A stretch of 64,000 nt of DNA from Prinia subflava (GCF_021018805.1 NW_026960614.1:62001-126000), one strand, 5' to 3'. Counted from the stretch's first letter, positions 49,345-60,756 are shown. Made by a program: numbers and translations. Notes: generated from the letters alone by a model not told the origin.

Positions 49345-49671
49345 GCCTTGTTATAAATGCCAATACAATAATCCAATTAAAAATATAATTTTTAGTTTAT
49401 TAAACAGGATCGAATTACAGAGTTTCGACAAAACCACCCGCAGCGGAGATACTTGACGATTTACCCGGGAATCGTCAAGGGTGAACTGGGATGCAGTATC
49501 TGGCCAACTGCCGTCCCCCCTGAGTTCACGAATTGGCCTTGTTTGGGGCTTAGTTTTTATACACTTTATTCCGCCTCTGGCAAAAATTTCCTCATAGTCC
49601 TTTTGTTTCCAAGCTAGTTATTCAAATTCATAGTCGTCTCTATGAAATTCATAGCTAGTTATTCAAATTCA

Positions 49672-51218
49672 GTCGTCGGCGCGGGCCCGAGAGCTGGCAC
49701 AGCAAAGCCCCGGCGTGAGCCGTGGCGTGGCCCCGGCCCCACCGCTGCGTGCACGCGGGGCCCCAGCACCTAGAGAAGCCCCCCCCCGGAGCTCCCCCTG
49801 CCAGGCAGCAGCGGCGAGAAGAGCCCTGCAGAACAAGCACACCGTTCTCGGGAGCCCGAGCAGCCAACGCCCTGGACAGCAGCGAAAAGAATTCAGCAAA
49901 ACAGCCATCAGAGAAGGAAAAAGCAGTCTTCAGCTGTGCCCAAGCCCTGCACCTCCCAAAACTCGGTTTTGTAAATTCTGTAACCTCCTTCCTCACCCTT
50001 ACTCCCTCCTCCCCTCACTGCTCTTTCTCCCTAACCCCCCTTCCCTTAACAAACCCCCGAAAGTTAACCCCGTCCTGCTAAGCCAGGCACAGCATGGCTG
50101 ACACCACGTGCGCTGTAGCCACATGGCCAACATGGCCACATGCTCTTAGTTCCACCTTCCGCTTTCCAAGTCCCACAAGGTAAAACCTAAGAAACCAAAA
50201 CCCTAAGCTAAGGTAAATTTGTAATACCAGTTTTACAGCCTTGTATAATTGTTAATTCTACTTTATGATCCCCTTTCCCTGTTATTTTGCCCCTATCCCT
50301 TGCTGTTCTGGCCAAACAGCAGGGTGATCCAACCCCCTATTTCTCCAATCCATTTCCTTCCCATCCCCATGAAGTAGTTTTACAATTATGCCTTTCTAGT
50401 TTTTGTGTGTGTTCATATTGCAGATTCCACTGCTTTCAGTTTTAGAAAGCAGAGGCCTTTTCAAGTCACAAGGGTAAATCCATAGGAAGCAGTTTTTGAA
50501 TTGTTTTCTTGTGAAGCGCAATTCAGTATTAGACTACTGAATCAGAGTCACTTTTGGGTTTATGCTGTCCTCAGTAGGTTCTGAGGGTGACTGATAACCT
50601 AAAATGGTGTCTGAGAAAGTATTTGATGGTTTTTGTAGTTTTTTTTCTTTTTGTTTTTCTTTTGATGACCTAAAACTGGGGGTCTTCTGTTAGGTCTCCC
50701 GACACTTCTAGTGCAAGTATAAACAAAAAAAATCCCCAATGGATGCATATGGACGAATGTAAACAATTGCATCAGAGTGTCGCTCCTTTGGTTGAATGAG
50801 TTGGAAAGTGAAAGGAATAATTTCGCTCAGATCCATGAGTAAGAATCTGAAGCCTTGTGTAGAGCCCGAGGAACTCCAAGTGTTTTCCTGTCCCTAGAAT
50901 CGGAGCAGAAGTCAGCGCCATAGCCTAGAACTAGGGGCTGTAGTAGTCTGAAAAGCCAGTTGGAAAAGGCTAGACCTATTAAGCCAGTCACGCTAAAAAG
51001 GCTATAACAAATTTGTTAATTTGTTTAAATCTTGCAATATAAACCCACATAACCCGTTTATCGCAATTACATAGTCAGATAAACTGTTCACAGTATAACA
51101 TAATCCTTACTGCAATTGTATTTGTTTTTATGCTGCAAAACTGTGTAATTACCGTTTCATTTTTAAATTGTTAATTGTCATATTTCTCTTCTCACATTTT
51201 AACGAAAAAAGGGTGAAT
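49672..51218 (+). mobile_element. ERV internal fragment without recognisable genes
   Basis: A GC-rich block (about 49672-49860), a C-rich stretch and then AT-rich DNA lead to a polypurine tract (GAAAAAAGGGTGAAT, about 51204-51218) directly before the LTR at 51219. This is the order expected for the 3' part of a plus-strand provirus. No gag, pol or env frame is readable, and a 5' LTR of this family is not seen at the left border. Confidence 0.55.
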
Positions 51219-51655
51219 TGTGGAATTGCATTTTATAGAAATGGTATGCTCTGGCTCACCCCTGGAAAGTGTGTGGTTTATTCCAAGTCTGTACCCTCCC
51301 TGCAGTATCGTGTCTCTGTAACCCCATTGGCTGAAGAATCTTATCGCGCCCACTTCGAAACTCCCTGTTAAGAATGCAGGGGGAAGTGGGCTCACCCTCT
51401 TTGCCCTGGAGGTCTCCGGAGGCTCTGTTCTTCCCTTCCCCTCTCCCCTTCCTTTCCCCCTCTCCCTCAGTGACCATGCTGCCTTCCTGGGGTCAAACTC
51501 CAAATAAACCCTCATCTTATCAGCACCTCTCCAGCCATCTAGAGTCTCCTTGCCTGCCTGCATGCAAACACCCACGACCTTAGGACCCGGGGAGCTCCCG
51601 GGGAACCTTCCCTGGGGACCTTCCCTGGGGACCCCCTAAAATCTAAATAACAACA
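51219..51655 (+). repeat. 3' LTR, family E copy 2
   Basis: It begins TGTGGAATTGC and ends AAATAACAACA. It is homologous to the nested LTR at 43304-43713, in opposite orientation, including the TATCGTGTCTCTGTAACC block. An AATAAA lies at about 51504. The preceding polypurine tract marks it as a 3' LTR rather than a solo one. Confidence 0.8.
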
Positions 51656-52201
51656 AGTTTTTATACACTTTATTCCGCCTCTGGCAAAAATTTCCTCATA
51701 GTCCATTTGTTTCCAAGCTAGTTATTCAAATTCATAGGTGTCTCCAGCTTAGCTGAAAAGAGTTTCTCCTCTGCTGCAAGGTGTCAATTTCTAGTTTCCC
51801 GTGAGTGAATAGACACCACAGTTTATGAATGGTAAAAGCTCATCTCCGGAGATGTTGATGATGATGGTCCTCTGATGGTAGTGTTCATGCTCGATGCTCG
51901 GATGAGGGTGTTTCCATGGCTGAAGATAATGATCTGATGACTGTCATCCAGGGAGGGGAAGACTGATAGCTTATCTTAATGTGTCCTCCCCTGATGCCAA
52001 GGAGAGAGCTGGGTTTTCCGTAAATCCTTTGTCTCCTTTCTAAATGTTAAATTCCAGGGTGGTGCCTGCTTCTTGTCTCAGTGCATTTTCAAGGCAGACT
52101 GAAACTTAAGACTATATTCCCCTATACAATGTTTTTTATAATTTCTAACATGCCATAACCCATAAGAACGCGAATTAACATCCCATATTTTTCACAGCCT
52201 T

Positions 52202-52507
52202 GAAGGGAACCTGGATGAACAGGGGTGAGGTAACCTGGTCTGTTTAGCCTGGAGGAGACTAAGGGGAAAACCTCATAAATTTTCAACTTCCTCATGAGAA
52301 GAGGAGGAGCAGGCAGTGATCTCTTCCCTTTGGTGACCAGGGACAGGACCTCAGGGAATGGCCTGATATTGTGTTAGGGGAGGTTTAGGTTAGATATTAG
52401 AAAAAAGTTCTTCATCAAGAAGTGTGCTTGCCCCACCTTGAGTACTCTGTGCTGTTTTGGGCATCCAAAGGAGGGCCACAAGAATGGGGGAGAGTCTGAA
52501 GGGGAAG
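52202..52507 (+). repeat. CR1 fragment left of a nested LTR
   Basis: CR1 3'-part blocks (CCTGGAGGAGACTAAGGGG, GTTTAGGTTAGATATTAG). From about 52420 the sequence returns to an earlier CR1 block (GAGTACTCTGTGCTG), so two CR1 fragments, or a rearranged one, abut. Cut at 52507 by a family C LTR. Confidence 0.8.
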
Positions 52508-53175
52508 TGTTATAAACATAGATGGTTAATTCATGTTCTTATGATAAATTAGAAATTTATAAAGTTGTATAATGTGATATCAGGTAGAAGTTTATGTTTT
52601 AAGAAACTTTGCAGCAGACGGTGAAACTGACAGCCCTGAGACAGACAGCGCCTCCATTCAGAAGAGAACAAAGGAGTTTTCTGGGAAAGCTTGCAGCTGC
52701 CCAAGCACCAGGGAGGGGATCCCGGAGATAAGCTGGCACCAGCAACTCACACCTTGGGTGCCAGCTTCGCGGACCATCAAGCCACATCTTCGATATCCCG
52801 ACCACTCATCAACTATAAGGACCTATAGAAATTGGACATTAACATTTGAACTAAGAAAAGAACTCTTTTCTGCTTGGTCAGGGAGCCTCCCGAATTTGTT
52901 TAGTTAGTGGGGAAACAATGGGAATCTGGGGAAATATTGCCACAGGCTAAATAAAGTGTATAAAACCCAAGCCCCAAACCGGGCGAATTTGTGAACCGTT
53001 GGGGGAGATAGCAGGCTGCCAGACCCTGTATCTCACGGTTCACCCTTGACATTTCCCGGGAAAACTCTGTCAAGTTTTTTCCGCTGTTGGTGGGTTATCG
53101 GAATTCTGTGATTTGATCTTTATTAATAAACCAAATTATTATTAAAATTGGAATATCTGATTGGCATTTATAACA
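52508..53175 (+). repeat. Solo LTR in CR1, family C copy 3, TSD GGAAG
   Basis: It begins TGTTATAAACATAG and ends GGCATTTATAACA, flanked by GGAAG (52503-52507, 53176-53180). CR1 is continuous across it. It lies in the opposite orientation to the other three family C copies. Confidence 0.87.
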
Positions 53176-53470
53176 GGAAGCCTTATGAGGAGTGGCTGAG
53201 GTCACTTGGTTTGTTCAACCTGGAGACTGAGGTCAGACCTCATTGTGTTCTTCAACATCTTCACAAGGGGAAGTAGAAGGGCAGGTACCAATCTCTTCAC
53301 TCTCATGATAAGTGACTCAAGGAAATGGCATGAAGCTGAGTCAGGGGACGTTTAGGCTGGCTGTTAAAAAAATATTTTTCACCCAGAGGGTCGTTGGGCC
53401 CTGGAACAGGCTGTCCAGGGAAGCGGTCACAGCACCAAGGCTGACAGAGTTCCAGAAGTGTTAGGATAAC
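53176..53470 (+). repeat. CR1 fragment right of the nested LTR
   Basis: GCCTTATGAGGAGTGGCTGAG, then TTTTTCACCCAGAGGGTCG and GGAACAGGCTGTCCAGG. It lacks the usual terminal ATTCTATGAT repeat, so the tail has decayed. Confidence 0.85.
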
Positions 53471-53561
53471 ATTATGGGGGCCATGGTGTGGCTGTTGAGG
53501 ATGGTCCTGTGCTTTCTTGATTTATTAAAATATGAATATCTATCTAATATCAATATCCAAC

Positions 53562-54014
53562 TGTGAAGGACAAAAGACTCTCTAACAGTTAAAGTTAGAA
53601 AGTGTATGTTTATTGGGACACGGGGCAGCTCGTGAGATATCTCCCTAATGTGCACTGCAAAGATCACAGGTAATTGCAAAGCCTTTTATTTACAAAAATG
53701 TTGAATACACAAAATACGAATGCATATTCATACCCCTGTCACTTCCTCTTCTCCACTTCGTATGCTAATTGACAAAAAGGCTATTAAGCATGCATAGTTT
53801 GTTCCCTGAAAGGGGTCGGTGGTCCTTTTGTGAGGAGTGGTCACCAAAAGGAGGAAGTAAAATGAGTCTCCCTCGTTCTAAACTTTCAACCTTTTCAATG
53901 CAGATGTGATTGATGGATGGTAGAACTCCCTGTTTCCTGTTTTCCAGGACTATTTCAGTGGGTTTCTGGAAACAGGAGGTCTGGTGTTGTATTGATTAGT
54001 TTCTCTGTTTGACA
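53562..54014 (-). repeat. LTR-like element, borders approximate
   Basis: On the minus strand it starts TGTCAAACAGAG, ends TTGTCCTTCACA and has CCCAATAAACATAC near the 3' end (about 53608-53621). No TSD was recognised. Its right end is adjacent to the family C LTR that inserted at 54017. Confidence 0.5.
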
Positions 54015-54016
54015 AG

Positions 54017-54531
54017 TGTTATAAATGCTCAGCCAATTTTCAAATTAATAAAATAATTTTTTATTAATTTAAGAAAATATAGAACAGAATTTTAAACATA
54101 CCAGCAATCAAAAGGACAATGTCGATAGACCCGGGATCAGCATTGGGTGAACGCCTGTCACAGTCTCAATGTGATTCCCCCTCTGTTCACAAAATCCCAC
54201 CCACTTCAAGTCCCCTTATATATTCCTTCGATATGTTGTCTGGGAGATGTGTTTTCCTCCGATGTGGTGTCTGAGGTTCGTGTAAACATCCAATGATTGA
54301 CCCCTCAGTAGCCCTTGTCGCCAGACAAAGAGATGGCTCCTTCCTTAATGGCGGTGATTAGCGTCATCCCTCCACCCAGCTACACCTTTGTCCTTTCTGA
54401 AAAGTAACTTACAAGCCTGGGCTTTCCTGTTTCCAGGGCAAAACCCTTGCTTAGAAGTTAACTGTATTTTATACCCATATTCTTAACAAAATATAACAAA
54501 AAACATGAATTATCCCCGGTCATCTATAACA
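54017..54531 (-). repeat. Solo LTR, family C copy 4, TSD ACAAG
   Basis: On the minus strand it starts TGTTATAGATGACC and ends GCATTTATAACA. ACAAG flanks it at 54012-54016 and 54532-54536. It is the most diverged member of the family here. Confidence 0.8.
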
Positions 54532-54699
54532 ACAAGCAATGAGTTATTAGATCCGGGGTAGCTTATATTAAATCCGGTTTCTTTTAACCATCCTCTAATT
54601 TTTAACTGATTTCAACAAAGCTTATCTATTCATTTCAGCTAAATCAGCAACATCTGTTGTTAACTATAACCTTAGCTTTTCTAAAATCTTCAAAATTCG

Positions 54700-54980
54700 C
54701 GTCTCATTCTCACAATGCTTCCTTCGCCCTGATTCAGGACACACCTCACCATCCCACAGCTCCCCCCAGTTGCCCAAGGGGAGAACGCGCCTGTTCTGCA
54801 TTAGCCCCGAGCCACTCGGGCCGCAGCGGATGCTGGCGACAGCTCTGCCGCATTCCGGCAACAACCGTGGGCCAGACAGGCCTGAGGCAGCCGCACCCAC
54901 TCGCGAGCAGCAGGTGCAAGAAATGGAAGTGGCGCAGCCCAGGAAGGGCAGGGTGAGCGTGGCCCACGGGGAGACGGAGC
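54700..54980 (+). promoter_or_regulatory. LAS1L: CpG-rich segment, possible LAS1L promoter part
   Basis: A moderately GC- and CpG-rich stretch directly left of the family D LTR. Removing that LTR (TSD GAGC) would join it to the LAS1L 5' untranslated region, so it probably is the original upstream promoter sequence. No specific motif was identified. Confidence 0.45.
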
Positions 54981-55720
54981 TGAAAAGAACAGGGCATATG
55001 CCTTTATTAATATTCAGCTCTTTATTAAAGTGATCAGCTCATTATTAAAGTCATCAGCAGGATTGCAGAGTCCGATCAGAGTTTTCCACGCTGCTGCAGC
55101 CATCTAAAGGAGCAGGTGCTGTCCCAGTGGATGCTGAGTCCTTGTTCCCATAGAAACAGCTGGCAGCTCCCTCTGGTCAACCATCAGAAGGCAGAGCAGT
55201 GGCAGTCAGCTCTTTGCCTTCAGGGAAAAGTTTCAAGAGTTTCCCATTCTCTGCCTGAGTTGCTTCAGCTGGCTGGTTCCCATTCCATCCGAACTCCTCA
55301 TAGGTCATGGTGAATCTTCAAATCAGGTCAGGGGGTGCATCCACTTCGTGCTCGGCCAGGGCACTATCTAATTCTCCTCTGACGCCTCTAGCTTCTTGTC
55401 TTGGGGTCAGTTTCCCTAAAAAAACCCTCCCAGGATCCACCAGGGTGGTTTTATTTGCATATACACATGCATATGCATTTGTCCTGGTCATAGCCGAGGT
55501 TACTCCTGCTGAATGAGGTAGTTATAAAGGACAATAGGGCTATCTAGGTGTGGGCAGCTTCTTTTCACATTTCAATTAGGTAAGGAAAAGTTGCCAGGCA
55601 ACTTTCCTTCAGGGCAGCTCTCCCTACTCAGATTGGCTGGGGTGTGGGGGGTTACTCTAGCCAGGAGAGGGTCAGTTGTGGAGTGGTTTTTTTTGGTTTT
55701 TTTTTTTTTTTTTCCTAACA
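54981..55720 (-). repeat. Solo LTR, family D copy 2, TSD GAGC, upstream of LAS1L
   Basis: On the minus strand it starts TGTTAGGAAAA (T-rich tip on the plus strand at about 55684-55712) and ends CCTGTTCTTTTCA. GAGC flanks it at 54977-54980 and 55721-55724, a 4-bp class I-type TSD. It ends 29 bases before the LAS1L start codon, in opposite orientation to the gene. Confidence 0.85.
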
Positions 55721-55749
55721 GAGCGAGGAGTGGGGCTGGCGGTGGCGGT

Positions 55750-58700
55750 ATGGCCGCCCGCACGGGCCAGGCCCGCAGGCGGCTGAAGTCGCTGCGGACT
55801 GTGGTGGCATGGAGGGGCCGGGCGGAGTGGGACCAGGTGATGGTGGGGTTGTACTGCGGGGACAGCCGGCTGCAGCAGGACGCACTGGATCGCGTCTCGG
55901 CATGGAAGAGCCGGTACGGGCCGCGGGCGGGGAGCACAATGCGGCTCTCAGGGCCTCCACTCTGTCCCTGGAGCTATGTCTGTGTGCTCTCCGCCCAGGC
56001 TGTGCCCGGCGCTCGCGGTCCTGGGCCCAAGGGCCGCCGAGGACCCGAGCGCAGCTCCCCACCGGAGCGGCTCTGTGGCCAGGGCTGTGTGGGCAAGCCA
56101 GCGGTGCAGCCGGGCAGGTGGGCCCTGTCTTGCAGGGCTCCTTCGTTGCAGGAGGGTCCGGGCACGTAGCATATGCCAAGAGCACGGTGGCCCCATGGGA
56201 GCAGGGGAGGCAGAAGCCCTGCTCGCCTGCAACTTCTCGGGCTGATTTCTCGAGGCAGTGAGCATATCCAAGGCCCCTAAATTGCCTCTGCTGCATCCGT
56301 ATACAAGATCCGACTAGGTAAAGCATCTTGTGTATGTGCTTAGTGTATCAGTAAGTACTCATTCAACCTGTGCTTAGGAGTAACCGTGTAACCACTGTGT
56401 TCCAATAGAAGTCTTCTGGAAAGAGCCTTTGATGCTGTCTCAGCATACCATTTCTTAGGCTGTTATGTACCACAGAGCACAAAATGTAGTGGGAAAGTTG
56501 CCCTTTTTACAGAGTGAGTGTATTTGTGTGAGCCTGCTCATCTGGTTTTCCTTTGCTTCTAGGTACGGTCCAAAATGCCTCTTGCAGTGGACTGCACAGC
56601 AGAACTGATTTGCTGTAAGGTCCTCGATTCATCTGGCAGACTGAAGTTACATGAGCTCATCCTCTCTTATGGGCTGGCTCTTTTAAGGTAGGGGCTCTTA
56701 AGGCCCTTGTGCTTTGAGACAAAGACCTGGACAGATGTCATTATTCCACTGTCTGAATTCACTTTGCATCTCTGGGACCACGGGGTTGTACAGCACATGG
56801 GGAGTTTGACTCTGGAGTTACAAGTTTCTCTGCAGCTCCTGATAGTCATTTATCTTTTCTGTAACCTGCATGCAGATTTGTCAACTTGATCACAGAAAGG
56901 AAACAGAAGATGGTCAGCATTCCTCTGAGACAATTAGCTAGAGGTAACTATTTAATAAGAGTTGCTTGATAATTTACATCTATACAGAAAGCATATGCAT
57001 TGGTTATTAACAGCACTGAGTGGATGAAATTGTGGAGGGGTCATTCTTTTGTAACCAAAATAACAGATATAGAGGCTTGTTTATTCCAGCTGCAAAGTTT
57101 TAAACAGGTTTATTGCAACTGGATCTAAAACTTTATTCTTTGAAGTCACAATAAGAGTAACAAAGTCTGAAGATCATTAAAGGTTTTTGAATCACATGTG
57201 ATCAAAAGTCTTGATTTACATGTGTAGTCCCACTTGACTTACTGTCACATTTCTCTTTCTTTGCTACTGAGATAGGAAAAAGAGCTAAATCCGTGGTTTA
57301 TAAATCCTAGTCTTTGACTAGCAAGGCTGTACATAAAAAACACATTTGCAGTAGTTTTCATCTTGTGTGTCTTTCTTCAGGTGAGCTTTTCCACTCGTGT
57401 GTGAAGGAGGAAAGGTTCAAGCTGTAATTGTAGTAGCAGGACCGAGTCCTTTTACTGCCAGCTGCACTAAACATCATACCTGGGACTGAACAAGTTTTGA
57501 CAGTGAAGGACAGACAATATTTGAGACTCTCCTCTATATGTTTGGGGCCTTGTGTGAGAATGATGATTTTTTTTTTCCTGGGTTTTTGAGAAAAGTTCTG
57601 CTTCTCACTTTTTAAAGCTGATCGAGCTTAAAAGCAAAGGTCTTGCATAGTTAAAGGTAGTTGTCCTCAGGAAAGTTGCAAAAAACTGCATGCAGATTAC
57701 CATGTAAATTTCAGTATTATATATGATATTATTTGTATCTTTGGTATATAGTTATCCAGAATGTCTCATCCATTTAAATATCATTTAACTGCTTCTCAGT
57801 GTCATTAAATTACATGTAACACCTCTGTCTAAAAAGAAATCTCTTGTTGCATGTAACACTGAAGAACTTAAACTGTAAAATGCAAGTTTGTATGGATCCT
57901 AGGCCACAGGAGTGGCATCAGACAGCTGGGGGATCTTGGACCACTCTTGAAGTGGGAAACAAGGGAGCTACAGTGCAGGAGTGGCCAGGAAGGTGCCGTT
58001 CCCACCTGGTAGAGGCTCTCTGCAGATTTGCAGGGCTGCCTGCAGGTGTGGCCTCATGCAGTGGAAACAGAGAGGTCATGTGTGTTGGCTGTTTGTTGCA
58101 GGTGGACATCCCTGTGTGGATTGTGGACCTCTGTCATGAGCTGACACGCGAAGCTGCCATGGCTGGCTCCGTACCGCAAGGGTGAGTGCCACCAGCAGCT
58201 GGCATTGGGAGTGGTGGCCTGAGGCATGCTTGGGGTGGCAATGCCAGTGCTGCAGGCCCTGAGAGGAGCACCCCTTAGTTTTGGTGCCTCTTCTGTCCTC
58301 TCCTGGTCTGGCTCAGACTGCACAAAGATTTTGGCAGTATCTCAGGCAGTCATAGGTTAAGATTTGGTGCTTTCTGTCAGTGCTGAGCATATCTATGATG
58401 TACCAAGATCCCTGAATGCTGCTAGTTCCCAGCTGTTAAATCTACTGTTTGCAGAGCTATCTGGAATGATACTGGATCCCAGATACAGTATGCTGCATTT
58501 ATTTGGAATAATACTGTTCAAACACATCTTGTAGGTTTCCTGTCTGGGATGACATGCACAGGATCAGCTTGGGAATGTCTGTGCTGCTTTGTGGTCAGGC
58601 CTGGTGGAGCTGTCCATGCATTGTCAAGTCCTTTATAACAACCTTGATGTATTTGGTCAGTACATCTGGTCATACACTTGGGTTAAAATGACAGCTTATT

Positions 58701-58925
58701 TGAGGATGTGTTCCAGTAAAAATGCAGAGGGATGAAGGGCATATTTTTGATGAGTTTTGAGCACCCTATTGTTTTCATTATCTTCTTTGAAGGGAAGAAA
58801 AGACAACAGTGTAACAAGCAGGTGTCTGTAAAGGAGCTGTTCCTCCATAAAGTTCCTTTGAAGTGGATAAGACTGACTGAAAGTTGCTTGCAAGCTCCCT
58901 GCTGGGCAACTCCACATCTTCAGCT
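55750..58925 (+). pseudogene. LAS1L: LAS1L, degenerate copy 1
   Basis: LAS1L is the ribosome-biogenesis endoribonuclease that cuts ITS2 together with the kinase NOL9. Exons recognised by similarity to vertebrate LAS1L are: E1 55750-55913, E2 56563-56687, E3 56876-56943, E4 58102-58181, and two late exons at 58381-58530 and 58793-58925, all with GT/AG borders. E1 contains V-V-A-W and R-A-E-W-D-Q-V, E2 P-L-A-V and E-L-I, E3 F-V-N-L-I-x-E-R-K, E4 W-I-V-D-L. Damage: E1 ends with two codon bases but E2 needs a phase-0 junction, giving a stop at 56606-56608. E3 leaves one base but E4 starts in phase 0. Exons between E4 and the late pair are absent. The HEPN motif reads C-H-E-L-T-R instead of R-H-x-x-x-H (58132-58149). 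An ERV sits downstream of the last exon. It is a pseudogene, though transcripts cannot be excluded. Confidence 0.82.
56324..58896 (+). repeat. Palindrome left arm
   Basis: Every position n pairs with 120324 minus n in the right arm, so there is no indel in 2573 bp. I saw four substitutions (in E4, in the sequence just before E4, just after the 58381 exon, and at about 58673). The outer limit is unknown because the partner runs off the window. At the inner edge (58896) the left arm continues without a break through the rest of the LAS1L exon. Confidence 0.95.
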
Positions 58926-58975
58926 GTAAGTTTGATGCTGTGACCTAGAAAAGGAACAGCAAACACTACTCTAAC

Positions 58976-59297
58976 TGTCTCAATAGGACACGAAAGAAGC
59001 ACACAGGGACTCAGAGATGTCTAAGCGGGAAAGAAGGGCAGAACTTTACTTTCTTTCATATTTATACATTTTGTGGCACCAGCTGTGGATTGGAGGATGG
59101 AATCACCACCCCTCCAACTACACTGGTCAAACAGACTGTCAATCAACTTCTCCTCCAGAAAGGAATGTAAACAAAAAAACCACTGTTGGGTAAACAGTTT
59201 TATTTATATTAAGAAACTTTTAGAATCGTGAGAAACTGACTCCAAGAAGGTAAACAATTCAGAAGGCTAGGAAAATTTCAAAAGAACAGGGCAACAC
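58976..59297 (-). repeat. 3' LTR of the env-bearing ERV
   Basis: On the minus strand it starts TGTTGCCCTG after the polypurine tract (AAAAAGGGTGAAG, about 59298-59310) and ends near TATTGAGACA. The tip and the polypurine tract resemble those of the gag-only provirus. The left border is inferred from the CA end, and no TSD can be tested because the 5' LTR is missing. Confidence 0.6.
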
Positions 59298-59670
59298 TTC
59301 ACCCTTTTTCTGTTAAAAAAAAGAAAACAGAAAAAAGAAAAATGAACCAAAACCAGGGCCTCTATTAATTACATGGAAGCTGGACTGAGCAACGCAGAGC
59401 ACAACCAATATGGTGAAATCATGCGTTCTCCCCTTTATTCCCCGAAATGGCTGGTTAAACACAGTATCAGATAATTTACAGTTACAGGTGCTTTCTAATT
59501 GGTATTCAGCGTGAAAAGGAATGCAAACAATCTCAATTTAAGGTAGCTACCATAATTTCACTATAACTATCTTATCTAATGCATAAACACACCTTAATCT
59601 AAATTTTAACTGCACCACAGGCTTATCTACTTCTACAGAGGCCCAAACCTGAGCCCCGTTTTGGGATAGC

Positions 59671-60756
59671 TCAGATCTCGTTCCAAAATACCTCATGTCC
59701 ATGTTCTCTAAGAAATTCTGTTACAATTCCCCCTTTTTCTTTCTGAGCTATCCAAACTGATTCTAAGGCATGGCTGGTTAATTTTTGCATACACTGTAGC
59801 AAACAAGGCACAATAATTAAAATAACTATAATAACAATAAAAATCACAACACTAAAACGGATCAAATCTTTGATCCACCCAGTGAGATCCCATGATCCCA
59901 GCCATTTGTCAAATGGAGTGTCAACAACTACAAGTTTTTTCATGTTGCTTCTCAGCTGTGACAGCTGTTTGTAAATCGATTGAGAAAGGTCTGACAAATT
60001 CATGCAACACATGCTTTCAAACTCTTCACATTCATGCCCTTGAGCCAAAAGGAGAAAGTCAACTGCGGCTCTTTTTTGAAGAACTGCATGACAAATGTCG
60101 TTAACATCCTTGGAAACTTCACTTAGCATATTAGATGTTATATTAATTTGTTTTCCTGTCCAACAGGCTAAGTTTTTCAACTGTGTGAGAGCTTGCGCTG
60201 AAGCAACTCCTGGGGCAAGGAATGATGCTGATATTACAGCTGCAGGTTTCCATAACTCAACCTGATCTTTACAGTCGGGGCTTAGTTGAGACACACTGTG
60301 TTTGGCTCGTCGGGTATTCTGAGACAACCCAAAAACTTGATGAATGCTGGGAGCAAACAATGTCAATTTGCCAAAATAACATGGACCTCCTAAAGCTTCT
60401 TGGGGAATTGCAGACCAGGCTCTATCTCCACATATGAGAAAGATCCCTGGTGGTAATTTTTTTGCAACACCTTTCAACGGTGTCACAGACTCAGTCCAAT
60501 TGTTACAGTACTCAATATAATTATAATACAATGGGGACCTGGGAGACAGCCAAGTGTTGCCATTTTTCAGTTGCCTTTTGTCCACAATCAACAAACTTGA
60601 ATTCATAACAAAGTGTCCAAAAATTAAACAGTAGTTTCCTGGCACAGAACCCAAAAGGTTGAATTTTTGGGGCTCAGTATTAGCAACTCTAAGACATTGT
60701 GCAATGGCAACAGCTTGTGTTCCCAAAACACTCTTAAATAAAAATAAAAATTGTTA
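59671..60756 (-). pseudogene. env: ERV env, 5'-truncated surface plus transmembrane subunit
   Basis: The minus strand is open for about 360 codons to a stop at 59671-59673. The frame has no ATG at its start (the first usable codon is TTG at 60724-60726) and is preceded by a stop at 60754-60756, so the N-terminal part of the surface subunit is missing. Counting from that TTG: a basic cleavage-type site R-R-A-K at 139-142, a C-x6-C-C motif at 233-241, a membrane helix at about 290-312 and a cytoplasmic tail to 351. The C-x6-C-C form with the flanking conserved segment places it with alpha/gamma-type envelopes. No polymerase is present. It lies in the palindrome spacer. Confidence 0.7.

Larger units (their letters stand above)
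49350..52196 (-). repeat. LTR, family C copy 2, split by another ERV, TSD GCCTT
   Basis: The outer borders read GTTATAAATGCC (left) and ATATTTTTCACA (right), and GCCTT flanks both (49345-49349, 52197-52201). The LTR is interrupted from about 49672 to 51655 by a class II ERV fragment. A segment of about 90 bases of this LTR is present on both sides of the insert (about 49553-49640 and 51658-51745). Confidence 0.75.

Noticed and set aside
55591..55749. Extension of the LAS1L first frame upstream of 55750
   Set aside because: These codons belong to the inserted LTR and its T-run. The conserved protein begins at the ATG at 55750.
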